64,000 nucleotides of DNA from Bacteroidales bacterium (GCA_003142255.1 PLLO01000007.1:46977-110976), one strand, 5' to 3'. Positions 9,493 to 19,603 are shown, numbered from the stretch's first letter. The notes: generated by a model from the sequence alone, not told the origin. Numbers and translations are program-made.

Positions 9493-11286
9493 TTATCTGA
9501 TAAATATTGCATCAAACTTACATTTCTCCTTACATGCGCCGCATTTTATGCAGATGGTCGGATCAATATGATGAACTTCTTTTCTCTGGCCTGATATTGC
9601 GTTAACAGGACAAACCCTTGCGCATGCTGTACAGCCTACGCAATTTTCTTCATTAACAACATATTCCATCAGGTTCTTACACTCACCTGCCGGACATTTC
9701 TTGTCTTTCACGTGTGCCTCATACTCGTTCATGAAGTTATCGAGCGTTGAAAGCACAGGGTTAGGTGAGGATTGTCCAAGGCCGCAAAGTGCCGTGTCCT
9801 TAATAACCAGACTCATATTCCTGAGTCTGTCAAGGTCTTCCGGAATTCCTTTTCCGTCGCATATCCTGGACAGAAGTTCGTGCAGGCGCTTATTGCCGAT
9901 ACGGCATGGAGCACATTTCCCGCAAGATTCATCTACCATAAAATCGAGGAAAAATTTTGCGACAGAAACCATACAGTTATCTTCATCCATCACTATCATG
10001 CCTCCTGATCCCATCATCGAACCTGCTGCGATAAGGTTATCAAAATCAATCGGCATATCCAGGTGTTTTTCTGTCAGACAGCCGCCGGATGGGCCTCCTG
10101 TCTGCACAGCTTTGAATTTCTTTCCGTTTCTGATGCCGCCTCCTATCTGAAAAATTATTTCCCTCAAGGTCGTTCCCATCGGGACTTCGATAAGGCCTAC
10201 ATTATTTATTTTACCGGCAAGTGCAAAAACTTTTGTTCCCTTTGATTTCTCAGTGCCTATTTTGCTGAACCACTCCGCTCCTTGAAGGATTATCACAGGT
10301 ATTGCAGCAAACGTTTCCACATTATTGACATTGGTAGGTTTACCAAGATATCCTGACTGTGCCGGGAATGGGGGTTTGATTGTAGGTTCGCCGCGGAGGC
10401 CTTCCATCGAATGGATAAGAGCTGTCTCTTCTCCGCAGACGAATGCTCCGGCACCATAGCGGAGTGTAATATCAAAGTTGAAACCTTTTCCGAAAATATC
10501 CTTGCCCAGGAGGCCGTATTCATGGGCCTGGTTTATAGCAATTTTCAACCTGCGTATAGCCATAGGATATTCGGCACGTACATATATAAGACCTTCTGAT
10601 GCTCCGATACTGTAGCCGCAGATTGCCATTGCTTCGAGTACAGAATGCGGGTCGCCTTCAAGCACAGAACGGTCCATGAATGCTCCCGGGTCGCCCTCAT
10701 CAGCATTGCAGACTACGTATTTCTGGTCTGCCTTGTTCTTGCTGGCGATGTCCCATTTTAGTCCTGTCGGGAAGCCTGCACCACCGCGCCCCCTCTGTCC
10801 GGAATCCTTTACGACATTGATGACCTGCCCGGGTGTCATTTCAGTCAATACTTTTCCGAGTGCCTGATATCCATCCCTTGCTATATACTCATCAATATTC
10901 TCGGGATTTATAACACCGCAGTTGCGGAGAACAATCCTGAGTTGTTTCTTGAAGACACTCATATGTTTTGAGTCCCCTACTATTTCGTTGGTTTTAGGAT
11001 CGCGGTAAAGGAGTCTTTCTACTTTTCTGCCCTTTATAACATGTTCTTCAATAATTGTCTGGGTATCTTCAGGTTTTACCTGAACGTAGATAATGTTATC
11101 GGGCATTACTTTTACGATAGGGCCTTTACCACAAAATCCAAAGCAGCCTGTCGTAATAACCTGCACTTTATCGGAGAGTCCTTTTGCATCTATTTCGTCC
11201 CTTAGATTACAGACAATGACATCGCTTTCGGCAGAGTTGCAGCTTGTACCACCACAAACCATGAGATGCATGGTATATTTTGACAT
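9493..11286 (-). CDS. hydB: NADH-linked [FeFe]-hydrogenase flavin subunit HydB (NuoF-like)
   Basis: The 597-residue subunit has an N-terminal [2Fe-2S] thioredoxin-like domain (Cys11, 16, 48, 52). A NuoF domain follows with the NADH/FMN glycine-rich stretches (RGRGGAGFPTGLKWD; GAGAFVCGEETALI) and the [4Fe-4S] site ESCGKCAPCRIG. The C-terminus carries two ferredoxin clusters (CVGCTACARVCP and CIKCGACKEKC). It oxidises or reduces NAD(H) and hands electrons to HydA, 11 bases downstream. The domain order equals that of characterised bifurcating HydB proteins; bifurcation itself cannot be proved from sequence. Confidence 0.94.
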   Translation of the reverse strand: MSKYTMHLMVCGGTSCNSAESDVIVCNLRDEIDAKGLSDKVQVITTGCFGFCGKGPIVKVMPDNIIYVQVKPEDTQTIIEEHVIKGRKVERLLYRDPKTNEIVGDSKHMSVFKKQLRIVLRNCGVINPENIDEYIARDGYQALGKVLTEMTPGQVINVVKDSGQRGRGGAGFPTGLKWDIASKNKADQKYVVCNADEGDPGAFMDRSVLEGDPHSVLEAMAICGYSIGASEGLIYVRAEYPMAIRRLKIAINQAHEYGLLGKDIFGKGFNFDITLRYGAGAFVCGEETALIHSMEGLRGEPTIKPPFPAQSGYLGKPTNVNNVETFAAIPVIILQGAEWFSKIGTEKSKGTKVFALAGKINNVGLIEVPMGTTLREIIFQIGGGIRNGKKFKAVQTGGPSGGCLTEKHLDMPIDFDNLIAAGSMMGSGGMIVMDEDNCMVSVAKFFLDFMVDESCGKCAPCRIGNKRLHELLSRICDGKGIPEDLDRLRNMSLVIKDTALCGLGQSSPNPVLSTLDNFMNEYEAHVKDKKCPAGECKNLMEYVVNEENCVGCTACARVCPVNAISGQRKEVHHIDPTICIKCGACKEKCKFDAIFIR

Positions 11287-11297
11287 AGTTTATCCTC

Positions 11298-11690
11298 CTA
11301 CTCTTTAGAATCAATAGTTTCGTAATTCACGGGTATGATACCATCTACCAGTTCTCCGGTCTTGATATACTTTTCGATGATCTGATCGGCTCTTTTAAGA
11401 TCAACAAACCCGTACACAACAGGGTCCTGACCCGGAAGCTTAACTTCAACAGTGGGTTCAGCGTAACAATACCCCATGCATCCTGTCTGGGTTACAACTG
11501 CCGGAATATTCCTTTTTTCAAGCTGTTCCATGAAAAACTCCATGATGGGCTTTGCGCCGGATGCAATTCCGCAAGTTGCCATTGCAACTTTAACCTGAAC
11601 CTGATTTTTTGATTCAATTGCGTTGATAAGTCCTGTCTTTAACTCTTCTCGTTTCTTTTTAAGATCTGGGAGTGATTTGATTTGTGACAT
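11298..11690 (-). CDS. [2Fe-2S] ferredoxin-like small subunit preceding hydB
   Basis: The 130-residue thioredoxin-like [2Fe-2S] protein has a Cys in VAMATCGIASGA (about residue 60) and the pair in QTGCMGYCYAEP (about 90-94). It is the first gene of the hydrogenase operon, 11 bases before hydB. Such a fourth small gene sits in many HydABC operons of anaerobes, between or before the core genes, and is presumed to be an accessory electron carrier or subunit. It is too short for NuoE and lacks the helical N-terminal domain seen in HydC. Confidence 0.85.
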   Translation of the reverse strand: MSQIKSLPDLKKKREELKTGLINAIESKNQVQVKVAMATCGIASGAKPIMEFFMEQLEKRNIPAVVTQTGCMGYCYAEPTVEVKLPGQDPVVYGFVDLKRADQIIEKYIKTGELVDGIIPVNYETIDSKE

Positions 11691-12053
11691 GATTTTTTAC
11701 TTGTTAATTATTTTGCAGTTTATTATTATCTATTTGATAGTCATTTATTTATTGTTTCATTATTAGTTATAAGAGCAAAATTGAATAGTGCCGCAATGCT
11801 TAACGGGCACAAAGATATAATATTTAGTGTGAAATAAATAACATTGTTAATAAAATAACACAAATTTAAAATATTTCTAAATAAGAGTTTAAATGCTAAA
11901 GGATATAACCATGCTGTTAAGTGAAAAACATTAGTTTCTCAATTTCTCACTACAATTTACGAAATCATGTTTTAACGGGATAGATTTAAAAGAATATATT
12001 TTAAAATAGGACAGAAGAAAAGAGGTGCAATTTTGAACAACGGAAGATGACTC
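11691..12053 (-). promoter_or_regulatory. AT-rich leader and probable promoter of the hydrogenase operon
   Basis: This 363-base gap has no convincing gene. On the minus strand TATCTTTG (plus 11810-11817) fits the Bacteroidota -7 box TAnnTTTG, about 120 bases before the first hydrogenase gene. A clean TTTG -33 box at the usual distance is not obvious; TTATTT-like sequence occupies that position. No operator palindrome was recognised. Confidence 0.35.
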
Positions 12054-12752
12054 CTAAATATGGAAAAAGCTGTCGAGCTTATTCCCTTTTTTCATCCTGT
12101 AATGCACGTAAAAAAGTACCAACGCAATTGGCAATATTGAGACTGCTGCAAGTAACGACCAGTGTGCATCCACAAAGCCTCTCATATATTTATCAAGAAT
12201 AATTTCAGTTAGTATGCAAAATCCTGCAGCAGAAAGAAATATGATCGCTAAGATATTGAAGCCTTTAAATCGCGCATACCGGTACAATATAATAACCAGG
12301 CATGCAAAGAAAACAGCTGACAGTGTAATTGGCAGACCGACAGGGATAAACCAGTTCGCTCCGGGGGAGATGAGATCAAACATGAGAAGCATCAGCAGGG
12401 CAGTTGCAGACAGTCCGGTTACCAGTATCCAGACATTCCTGATTTTGAGCAATATAAAGGTCAGGAATAGCCATGCCGAAATTAGAGATACATCAGCAAA
12501 GAGAGACCATTTAATGCCTTCTCCAATAACCAGGTCGACAATGGTGCAGACGGCAATTCCGGAAAATGCAATTATTCCGGTCAGTTCCCAGATATGCTTC
12601 CGTGTCTCTTTTTTATGAAGATTAAGAATATCGGAAGGATAATTCATAGTTTCAGCCTTTACTTCTGCCGGATCATCCTGGTTTTTTCCGCACAGAGGAC
12701 ATTGCTTAATGCCCCCTTCTAGTTCCACTCCGCAATTGATGCATATATTCAT
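12054..12752 (-). CDS. zinc-ribbon integral membrane protein (DUF6320-like)
   Basis: The 232-residue protein begins with a zinc ribbon (CINCGVELEGGIKQCPLCGK, Cys4) on the cytoplasmic side. About six hydrophobic helices then fill residues 50-225. Its start is 11 bases downstream of the end of the acyltransferase-like gene, and the pair is typically co-located in Bacteroidota and Firmicutes. The function is unknown; the family is known to me only as a domain of unknown function. Confidence 0.75.
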   Translation of the reverse strand: MNICINCGVELEGGIKQCPLCGKNQDDPAEVKAETMNYPSDILNLHKKETRKHIWELTGIIAFSGIAVCTIVDLVIGEGIKWSLFADVSLISAWLFLTFILLKIRNVWILVTGLSATALLMLLMFDLISPGANWFIPVGLPITLSAVFFACLVIILYRYARFKGFNILAIIFLSAAGFCILTEIILDKYMRGFVDAHWSLLAAVSILPIALVLFYVHYRMKKGNKLDSFFHI

Positions 12753-12763
12753 AATAAACTTAT

Positions 12764-14056
12764 TTAATTGTCATTCAATATTTTAATATGGATTCCTGAT
12801 TCTGAAAGCTGCTTAAGAAAAGATTGCTCAAGTTCATTTGACCCGGTTATATTGCAGAAGATCATCCTTACCTTGTCCTTATATGTGACTATTGCACAGC
12901 TTACCTTGACCTGTATATTGGGCGGAGGAGGCACTATATGAATAGAATCGACCAATGTTTCCATTTCTTCCGGGAGTCTTACAATTCCCAGGTTAGTAAT
13001 TATTCCCGAGCACTTCTTTGATCCCAGCCCCCTGTAGAAAGCTGAAATAGCCAGCCGTTTTATAAACAAGGGAAGGACCCTGATTATCAGCATCTTTTCG
13101 TGGCCGACATTTGATGACATGAACCTTGAGATCTGTTTGATATCCGAGCTTGATTGAATATAATTATGCACATTTTTAAGGATCTCCTCAAAAGTGTAAA
13201 TACCCAACCTTAAATCAACTTCAGGAGTGACAAACAATGAGAAATTCCGCATGCTCCTGCTGGGTAATTTATTCCTCATATTTACAGGCACTTCAATTCG
13301 CAGTACATTGAACTTTTGTTTTATCCCTTTATCTTTTTCAGCGAGGTATATTTTCTGAAGGGAAAAGAGATATACAGCAACAAGATATTCAGTTAATGAG
13401 ACTTTATTGTTCCTCGATAATTCAACGATTTCATTCACACTCATTTCAGCAAGGAGCACCCTGAGCCTTGGCTTTTCATTGAGCCGGAACGGAAGATGCC
13501 ATGCTTTTGACATTTTTCCGGGAGGAGGGAGCTTGCGGAAAAACCTGTTGAAGCTGTCTTCGACCTCATCATCGGAAACCGGAGAATCAGGAAGGATTAT
13601 TCCTTCTGAGGAACTTATGGAATTTCCCGTCAGCTTCAGGTATGTATAGAGCAATGATTTCAGATATTCCATTGCGCCTGAACCGTCTGTTATTATATGA
13701 ATGAACTCTACCGATATCCTGTTAGCCTTTATAAGAACTCTGTACAATGGTTCGTTTTTTCTTTTAAGTGCAAAGGCTGTACATGGGATTTTTTCCTCAG
13801 GCTGGATCCTCGGCGGTTTATTATTGAACTCAAGATAGTTCCAGAATAATCCGCTTCCCAGAGAAACGTTGAAATAAGGGAACCTCACCGAGGTAATTTC
13901 AACTGCCTCTTTAATGGCCCGATAATTTACCGGCTTTTTAAGAACCGCAGTCAGCCTGAATACAGATGTCAGCTCGCCTGTTGTTATAGCAGGATAAAGC
14001 TTCGCTGCATTATCGAGTCTTATCCAGTTTCTCTTTTGAATGTCTTTTGAGTCGAT
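12764..14056 (-). CDS. alcohol-acetyltransferase/condensation-domain-like protein with non-standard start
   Basis: This protein of about 430 residues has the chloramphenicol-acetyltransferase/condensation fold. The HxxxD-like active-site motif appears as HIITDGSGAM. The GTG at 13886-13888 would remove a conserved N-terminus: the same frame upstream encodes NWIRLDNAAKLYPAITTGEL, a family hallmark, and stays open to about 14150. No ATG, GTG or TTG occurs in frame there. AAGGAGGGA lies at plus 14067-14075, followed by AUC at 14056 and AUU at 14041. I place the start at 14056 provisionally. The gene forms an operon with the zinc-ribbon protein. Substrate unknown. Confidence 0.7.
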   Translation of the reverse strand: MDSKDIQKRNWIRLDNAAKLYPAITTGELTSVFRLTAVLKKPVNYRAIKEAVEITSVRFPYFNVSLGSGLFWNYLEFNNKPPRIQPEEKIPCTAFALKRKNEPLYRVLIKANRISVEFIHIITDGSGAMEYLKSLLYTYLKLTGNSISSSEGIILPDSPVSDDEVEDSFNRFFRKLPPPGKMSKAWHLPFRLNEKPRLRVLLAEMSVNEIVELSRNNKVSLTEYLVAVYLFSLQKIYLAEKDKGIKQKFNVLRIEVPVNMRNKLPSRSMRNFSLFVTPEVDLRLGIYTFEEILKNVHNYIQSSSDIKQISRFMSSNVGHEKMLIIRVLPLFIKRLAISAFYRGLGSKKCSGIITNLGIVRLPEEMETLVDSIHIVPPPPNIQVKVSCAIVTYKDKVRMIFCNITGSNELEQSFLKQLSESGIHIKILNDN

Positions 14057-14206
14057 TTCCTTCTCCCTCCTTATTAACTGAGGTAAATTTATAAAATGTT
14101 TGTTACAAAACAGGTGTGACGATATTATGTGACTGACAGTTTTCTTGTTTTAAAATTCTTATTTTTGTCAGCAACCACTATTAATCACTCAAAACTCTTA
14201 AGTCAA

Positions 14207-16375
14207 ATGAAAAGACTATCCTACCCGAAGACAAGCCTGTTTGTTCTTCTGATAATGTTATTTGCAGGAAACCAGCTTCTTGCACAGATGCCAATGCGCA
14301 ATTTTAACCGTGTTTCAATTCTTGGCTGGAGTGATGATTCCCACTACCTGATCCGGAATTTTGATGCGGAAAAGAACCTGGTAACCTTCAGTGTTGATAT
14401 TAAAACAGGGAAAAGCACAATTGTACCTGCCACCAAAACCGACAGAGAACTTCTCACGGAATCTCTTCCTTCAGGCGTATCAATCAGTAACAATGATATA
14501 ATTGCTCCTGACATGAAAAGTGCCATTATCAATAAGGAGAATGACCTTTATTATTTCATCAGGGGTGAAAAAGAGCTTAAGAGACTTACAAACGACAATA
14601 CTCCTGAGGTCAATACGCGTTTTTCACCTGATGGTCATAAGATTGCATACACGAAAAACAAGGATTTATATGTTTATGACCTTGTAAATGGCAAGGAGAT
14701 AAGACTGACAAAAGATGCATCTGAAAAAATCTACAATGGTTATTCCGCCTGGGTTTATATGGAAGAAATACTTGAGAGACCAAGCCATTACGCAGCATTC
14801 TGGTGGGCACCCGACGGGTCAAAGATTGCTTACCTGAGAACCGACGAGACAGAAGTACCTGTTTTTACCCTGAACCGTCTTGATGAACCCGACGGCGTCC
14901 ATGGCACTCTTGAAGTTGTTCCCTATCCGAAAGCAGGCGATCCGAACCCTAAGGTAAAAATGGGAATTGCTGATATAGCTACGGGAAATACAACATGGGT
15001 CAAGACAGATTATTCAGTAGACCAGTATATTGCATGGCCTTTCTGGACACCCGACAGCAAAAAGCTTGCTGTTCAGGTTCTGAACCGTGACCAGAATGAT
15101 CTTCAGATATTGCTTGCCGATCCTTCAACCGGAGATTTTACGAAAATATTTGAGGAAACAACCAGGACCTGGATTGAAATTCATGAAGATATTTATGTAA
15201 TGAAGAATAATAAAGGTTTTATTATCCGCAGTCTTAAAAATGGCTGGGAGAACCTTTCTTTCCAGGGTTGGGACGGACATCAGATTGCACAGCTTACCAA
15301 TCTCGGCTTCAGGGTAAATTCACTCGACAGGGTGGATGAGGATATGAAGCTTGCTTATTTTTTGGCTACCGGGACAGAATCAACTGATTCGCATGCTTTC
15401 AGGGTTGGACTGGATGGTAAGAACCTTATTCAGATCACCAGGGGTGACGGAACACATAATGTCAGCATTTCCACAAAAGGAAGCTATCTGATAGATACAT
15501 GGAACAGCATCACCAGTGCCGGTTCAATAATTGCCTATGACAAGAAGGGGAAACAGCTTAAGGAAATTTATAAATTTGATCAACCTCTCTTCGATCCTGC
15601 AAAGAACTCGAAGGCAGAATTTGTGAAAATCATGACCTCGGACGGGCTCTTCAATATGCCGGCAATTATCACTTACCCGGTTAATTTTGATCCTTCAAAG
15701 AAATACCCCGTGGTATTTGATATTTATGGCGGTCCTGATGTTAAGAATGTTTACAACAGATGGGCAGGAAGTAGTCCATCATGGTATTCGCAGAACGGGA
15801 TCATAACCTTCACTATAGATCACCGCGGTTCCGGGCAATTCGGCAGGAGAGGGCTGGATTACATATACCGCTCCTTTGGAAAATGGGAGATACTCGATTA
15901 TGAAGACGGAGTAAAATGGCTTCTTTCAAAGCCTTTTGTTGACAGTACGAAAATGGGAATCACCGGGAGCTCTTATGGAGGCTATATGACCTGCCTCGCA
16001 CTTACAAAAGGCGCCGATTACTGGACACATGGGTTTGCAGGTTCCTCGGTTACCGACTGGAGGTTATATGATGATGTCTACACAGAGCGTTATATGGACA
16101 CACCGAAGGATAATCCTGATGGATATAAAGATGGCTCGGTTCTTACCTTTTCTAAAAACCTGAAGGGGAAGCTTTATATTACGCACGGAGATATGGACGA
16201 TAACGTTCACATGCAGAACTCAATTTACCTTATCTCCAGGCTTGAGGATGAAGGCAAATCATTCCAGTTCATGCTTTATCCTGAAGGACGTCACGGTTGG
16301 GGCGGGGCAAAAGCCATGCATTCCCGAAATGAAGAAAACAATTTTTGGCTCGAGAATTTCTTTGGCAAGAAATAG
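14207..16375 (+). CDS. exported dipeptidyl-peptidase IV family serine peptidase (S9)
   Basis: The 722-residue exported peptidase starts at ATG 14207 with a signal peptide (MKRLSYPKTSLF... NQLLAQ). The frame extends upstream to a GTG at 14129, which adds no family sequence. An eight-bladed propeller-type N-domain precedes the alpha/beta-hydrolase domain. The catalytic triad is visible: Ser about 589 in GSSYGG, Asp in HGDMDDNVH and His in EGRHGWGG. DPP-IV cleaves Xaa-Pro/Ala dipeptides from peptides in the periplasm or at the surface. TATTTTTG (14160-14167) resembles a Bacteroidota -7 box. The heparinase-like gene follows 26 bases later. Confidence 0.9.
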   Translation: MKRLSYPKTSLFVLLIMLFAGNQLLAQMPMRNFNRVSILGWSDDSHYLIRNFDAEKNLVTFSVDIKTGKSTIVPATKTDRELLTESLPSGVSISNNDIIAPDMKSAIINKENDLYYFIRGEKELKRLTNDNTPEVNTRFSPDGHKIAYTKNKDLYVYDLVNGKEIRLTKDASEKIYNGYSAWVYMEEILERPSHYAAFWWAPDGSKIAYLRTDETEVPVFTLNRLDEPDGVHGTLEVVPYPKAGDPNPKVKMGIADIATGNTTWVKTDYSVDQYIAWPFWTPDSKKLAVQVLNRDQNDLQILLADPSTGDFTKIFEETTRTWIEIHEDIYVMKNNKGFIIRSLKNGWENLSFQGWDGHQIAQLTNLGFRVNSLDRVDEDMKLAYFLATGTESTDSHAFRVGLDGKNLIQITRGDGTHNVSISTKGSYLIDTWNSITSAGSIIAYDKKGKQLKEIYKFDQPLFDPAKNSKAEFVKIMTSDGLFNMPAIITYPVNFDPSKKYPVVFDIYGGPDVKNVYNRWAGSSPSWYSQNGIITFTIDHRGSGQFGRRGLDYIYRSFGKWEILDYEDGVKWLLSKPFVDSTKMGITGSSYGGYMTCLALTKGADYWTHGFAGSSVTDWRLYDDVYTERYMDTPKDNPDGYKDGSVLTFSKNLKGKLYITHGDMDDNVHMQNSIYLISRLEDEGKSFQFMLYPEGRHGWGGAKAMHSRNEENNFWLENFFGKK

Positions 16376-16401
16376 TTATGCATTCCAAATACAGCTGACA
16401 T

Positions 16402-18378
16402 ATGAAAAAGATACTATTATCACTGAAACCAGTACTGGTATTCAGCATGATCCTCATTTTATCATTGCTCCCGAAACAATCACAGGCAGAACCAAAAAGC
16501 AGGGATAGAAATATCCTTGCGAATGAGGCAAAAGCAATCGGCCTGGCAAAAGTCCTTATAACCGACAATTCCTGGAACAAGATCCCGGATTATAAGAGTA
16601 GGGACTTCTGGCAGAAGCTCCCTGAAAAAATAAGGCAGGAATACGTTTCAAAGGCTGAGGGTTACCTGAATTACAGCTGGCCGGTTGTAAAAGCCACCGA
16701 CTATCTTGAGTTTATCCGTTCCGGAAACAGGCGGCCGGAGGAGGAGGCTTACTCTGGCTCCCGGAATGCACTGGATGCCCTGGTGATGGGTGAACTCGTT
16801 GAAGGCAAAGGAAGGTTTATGGATCAGATCGTGAATGCCGTATGGTATTACAGTGAGCAGACCTGGTGGGGATGGTCGGCTCACCTTGGCGCACAAAAAG
16901 CAGGAGCAGGACTTCCTGATGTCAATGAACCGTACGTCGACCTGGGAGTAGGAGAGCTTACCAACGACCTGTCATGGACTCTTTACCTGTTTAAAGAGCA
17001 ATTCGATAAAGTGCATCCTCTTATTTCAAAGCGGCTTCAACAGGAGATTATGAATAAAGTCCTGATTCCCTACTTTACAAGGGACGACTGGGGTTATATG
17101 GGATTCAAGGGAGGCCGTCCTAATAATTGGAACCCCTGGATCAATTACAACATGCTGAACAGTTACCTGCTTGTTGAACCTGATCCGGCTAAGAAAGTGG
17201 CTGAGGTTCAGAAAATTATTAATTCACTTGACAAATTTTTGAACGGTTATTCTGATGACGGCGGATGTGATGAGGGCCCCTCTTACTGGGGTGCCGCAGG
17301 AGCTCTGCTGTATGAGAGCCTGGAGATCCTCTATAATGCAACAGGAGGTAAATTCGATGTTTTCAATGATCAACTTGTTCAGAACATCGGAAAATATTTT
17401 TATAAAGTTAACATACATGCTCCTTACTTTATAAACTTTGCTGATGCTGATGCCCGGACGGGTGGAGATGCTTCAGCCGTTTACAGGTATGGCAAGGCGA
17501 TAAGGGATAAGCAGATGCAGCAGTTCGGTGCTTATCTGGCCGATCTTGGCAACTTCGGAGATCATTCATTCGGAGGGAAGATCTGCGAGCAGATAAGGGA
17601 TCTTGGACTCGTCAGCGAGATACGAAATGCAGATGCGAAAGAAGCCCTGGTTGCAGATTTCTGGTTTCCGGACACTGAAATTGCCGGTGCACGCGAAAAG
17701 GAGGGAAGCATATCCGGATTTTTCTTCGGGGCAAAAGGCGGTTTTAATGCCGAAAGCCACAATCATAATGATGTCGGTTCATGCCTTATGTACTTCGACG
17801 GGAAACCGTGCCTAATTGACCTTGGAAGAGAAGAATATGTTGCAAAGACTTTCAGCTCGAGGCGTTATGAAATATGGACCATGCAGTCGGGTTATCATAA
17901 CCTTCCGGTAATAAACGGCACTGAGCAGAAGGATGGGGCCCGGTTCATGGCAAAAAACTCAACCTTCACAGCAAATGCAAAATCTGCTGTTTTCTCGACC
18001 GAAATTGCCGGAGCATATCCTGAAGGGGCAAAAGTCAAAAACTGGGTGAGAAGCTATACGCTTAACCGCGGCAAGAACTTCATCTTAAAAGATAAATATG
18101 AACTGATAAGTATATCAGACGCAATTACCAGCTCAAACCTCATTACTTACTGCAAAGTTACTCAGGTTAAGCCGGGTATTCTCAGGTTCGACGGAGAAGG
18201 CTTCAGCCTTGCTATGACCTATGACCCCAAAATAGTCACACCAAAGATTGAATTCATAGAAATTAAGGACAGGAGCCTCAAAAGGTACTGGCCTGATGGC
18301 GTAACCAGGATAAAAATGGAGTTCATTAAACCGGGGCTGAAAGGCAGTCAGGAACTGATCTTTTCAAAAATCAGCTGA
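16402..18378 (+). CDS. exported heparinase II/III-like polysaccharide lyase
   Basis: The 658-residue protein has a signal peptide (LVFSMILILSLLPKQSQA). An alpha-toroid domain (about 45-390) includes the segment NNWNPWINYNMLNSYLL, and a heparinase II/III beta-sheet domain (about 420-640) carries HNHNDVGSCLMYFDGKP and its His/Asn residues. These lyases cleave acidic polysaccharides (heparin-like, alginate or related uronates) by beta-elimination in the periplasm. The exact substrate cannot be read from the sequence. It is co-directional with and 26 bases after the DPP-IV gene. Confidence 0.82.
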   Translation: MKKILLSLKPVLVFSMILILSLLPKQSQAEPKSRDRNILANEAKAIGLAKVLITDNSWNKIPDYKSRDFWQKLPEKIRQEYVSKAEGYLNYSWPVVKATDYLEFIRSGNRRPEEEAYSGSRNALDALVMGELVEGKGRFMDQIVNAVWYYSEQTWWGWSAHLGAQKAGAGLPDVNEPYVDLGVGELTNDLSWTLYLFKEQFDKVHPLISKRLQQEIMNKVLIPYFTRDDWGYMGFKGGRPNNWNPWINYNMLNSYLLVEPDPAKKVAEVQKIINSLDKFLNGYSDDGGCDEGPSYWGAAGALLYESLEILYNATGGKFDVFNDQLVQNIGKYFYKVNIHAPYFINFADADARTGGDASAVYRYGKAIRDKQMQQFGAYLADLGNFGDHSFGGKICEQIRDLGLVSEIRNADAKEALVADFWFPDTEIAGAREKEGSISGFFFGAKGGFNAESHNHNDVGSCLMYFDGKPCLIDLGREEYVAKTFSSRRYEIWTMQSGYHNLPVINGTEQKDGARFMAKNSTFTANAKSAVFSTEIAGAYPEGAKVKNWVRSYTLNRGKNFILKDKYELISISDAITSSNLITYCKVTQVKPGILRFDGEGFSLAMTYDPKIVTPKIEFIEIKDRSLKRYWPDGVTRIKMEFIKPGLKGSQELIFSKIS

Positions 18379-18472
18379 TTCACTTTAAACCTATAAAAAT
18401 CAGTTTCTTAAAAAGATCATTTATTCCTTTTGTTTTGTTTGTTATATTGGAGCATAAATAAAATTGTACTAC

Positions 18473-19603
18473 ATGGTAACAGGGATACTTAAAGATTGCG
18501 GTACCGAAAACAGGGTGGCGATGCTCCCCGGTGAAGCTGCCGGCTTGAAGAAACTTGGTGTTGAGGTGATAGCTGAGAGCGGTGCAGGTGATCTTGCTTT
18601 CATGACGGACCAGGATTACAAGGCAGCGGGCATTAATGTCGTTACGCGAAAGGATATCTTTTCCAAAGCCGGGCTTATCCTGTCAGTCAACCCTATTCCT
18701 GAAGACGATTTGAAATCGTGCATGGAAGGCAAGGTTTTATGCTGTGTTGTTTCTCCCGTGGAAAACGCCAGATGGCTGGAGACGGCGAGATTGCAAGGTC
18801 TGACTGTTCTGGCTCTCGATCTGATTCCAAGGACAACCCGTGCCCAGTCGATGGATATACTCTCGTCAATGGCCACCGTATCGGGGTATAAAGCGGTGCT
18901 TCATGCCGCTTCACTGTTACCGCGTTTTTTCCCTATGTTCATGTCGGCTGCCGGGACGATCAAGCCATCAAGAGTGCTGATCCTGGGTGCCGGCGTTGCA
19001 GGCCTGCAGGCAATTGCAATTGCAAGAAAGCTGGGAGCTGTTGTTGAGGTATTCGACGTAAGATCGGCCGTTAAAGAGGAAGTGAAGAGCCTGGGCGGAA
19101 AATTCATTGAGGTGGAGGGAGCCAGGGAGGATGCAGCTGCCGGTGGTTATGCCGTGGAGCAGACTGAAGAGTTTAAGAAAAAACAGCAGGATCTTATCCA
19201 GCAGCGGGCAATTGCAGCTGACGTTGTGATAGCTACCGCCCAGATACCAGGCAAAAAGGCACCGGTGCTCCTGCTGAAGGAGACAGTTAAATCAATGAAA
19301 CCCGGTTCAGTTATCATTGACCTTGCTGCATCTACAGGAGGCAACTGTGAATTGACTGAAAACGGGAAAACCATTGTTGTCAATGGAGTGAAATTAATCG
19401 GAAAGTCAGACTATCCTTCTGACATGCCCACAGATGCAAGCAGGATGTTCGGTTGCAATATCAACAACCTTCTAAAAATAATGGTTGACAAGCAGGGCAA
19501 TCTGGTGCTCAATATGCAGGACGATATCATAAACGGGACAACGGCCGTACATTCCAAAGAATATATAAGCCAGAGAGTTAAACAAATGCTAAATATTAAA
19601 TAG
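18473..19603 (+). CDS. pntAA: NAD(P) transhydrogenase alpha-1 subunit (NAD-binding)
   Basis: The 376-residue soluble dI domain of the proton-pumping transhydrogenase starts at ATG 18473 (MVTGILKDCGTENRVAMLPG); a TTG nine bases upstream is also in frame. The NAD-binding fold shows GAGVAGLQA and the acidic residue in VFDVRSAV. The mobile-loop region and the RQD-type segment are in family order. It transfers hydride between NADH and NADPH with PntAB and PntB, which follow 8 and 37 bases apart. The split alpha subunit is the form found in many bacteria. Confidence 0.92.
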   Translation: MVTGILKDCGTENRVAMLPGEAAGLKKLGVEVIAESGAGDLAFMTDQDYKAAGINVVTRKDIFSKAGLILSVNPIPEDDLKSCMEGKVLCCVVSPVENARWLETARLQGLTVLALDLIPRTTRAQSMDILSSMATVSGYKAVLHAASLLPRFFPMFMSAAGTIKPSRVLILGAGVAGLQAIAIARKLGAVVEVFDVRSAVKEEVKSLGGKFIEVEGAREDAAAGGYAVEQTEEFKKKQQDLIQQRAIAADVVIATAQIPGKKAPVLLLKETVKSMKPGSVIIDLAASTGGNCELTENGKTIVVNGVKLIGKSDYPSDMPTDASRMFGCNINNLLKIMVDKQGNLVLNMQDDIINGTTAVHSKEYISQRVKQMLNIK

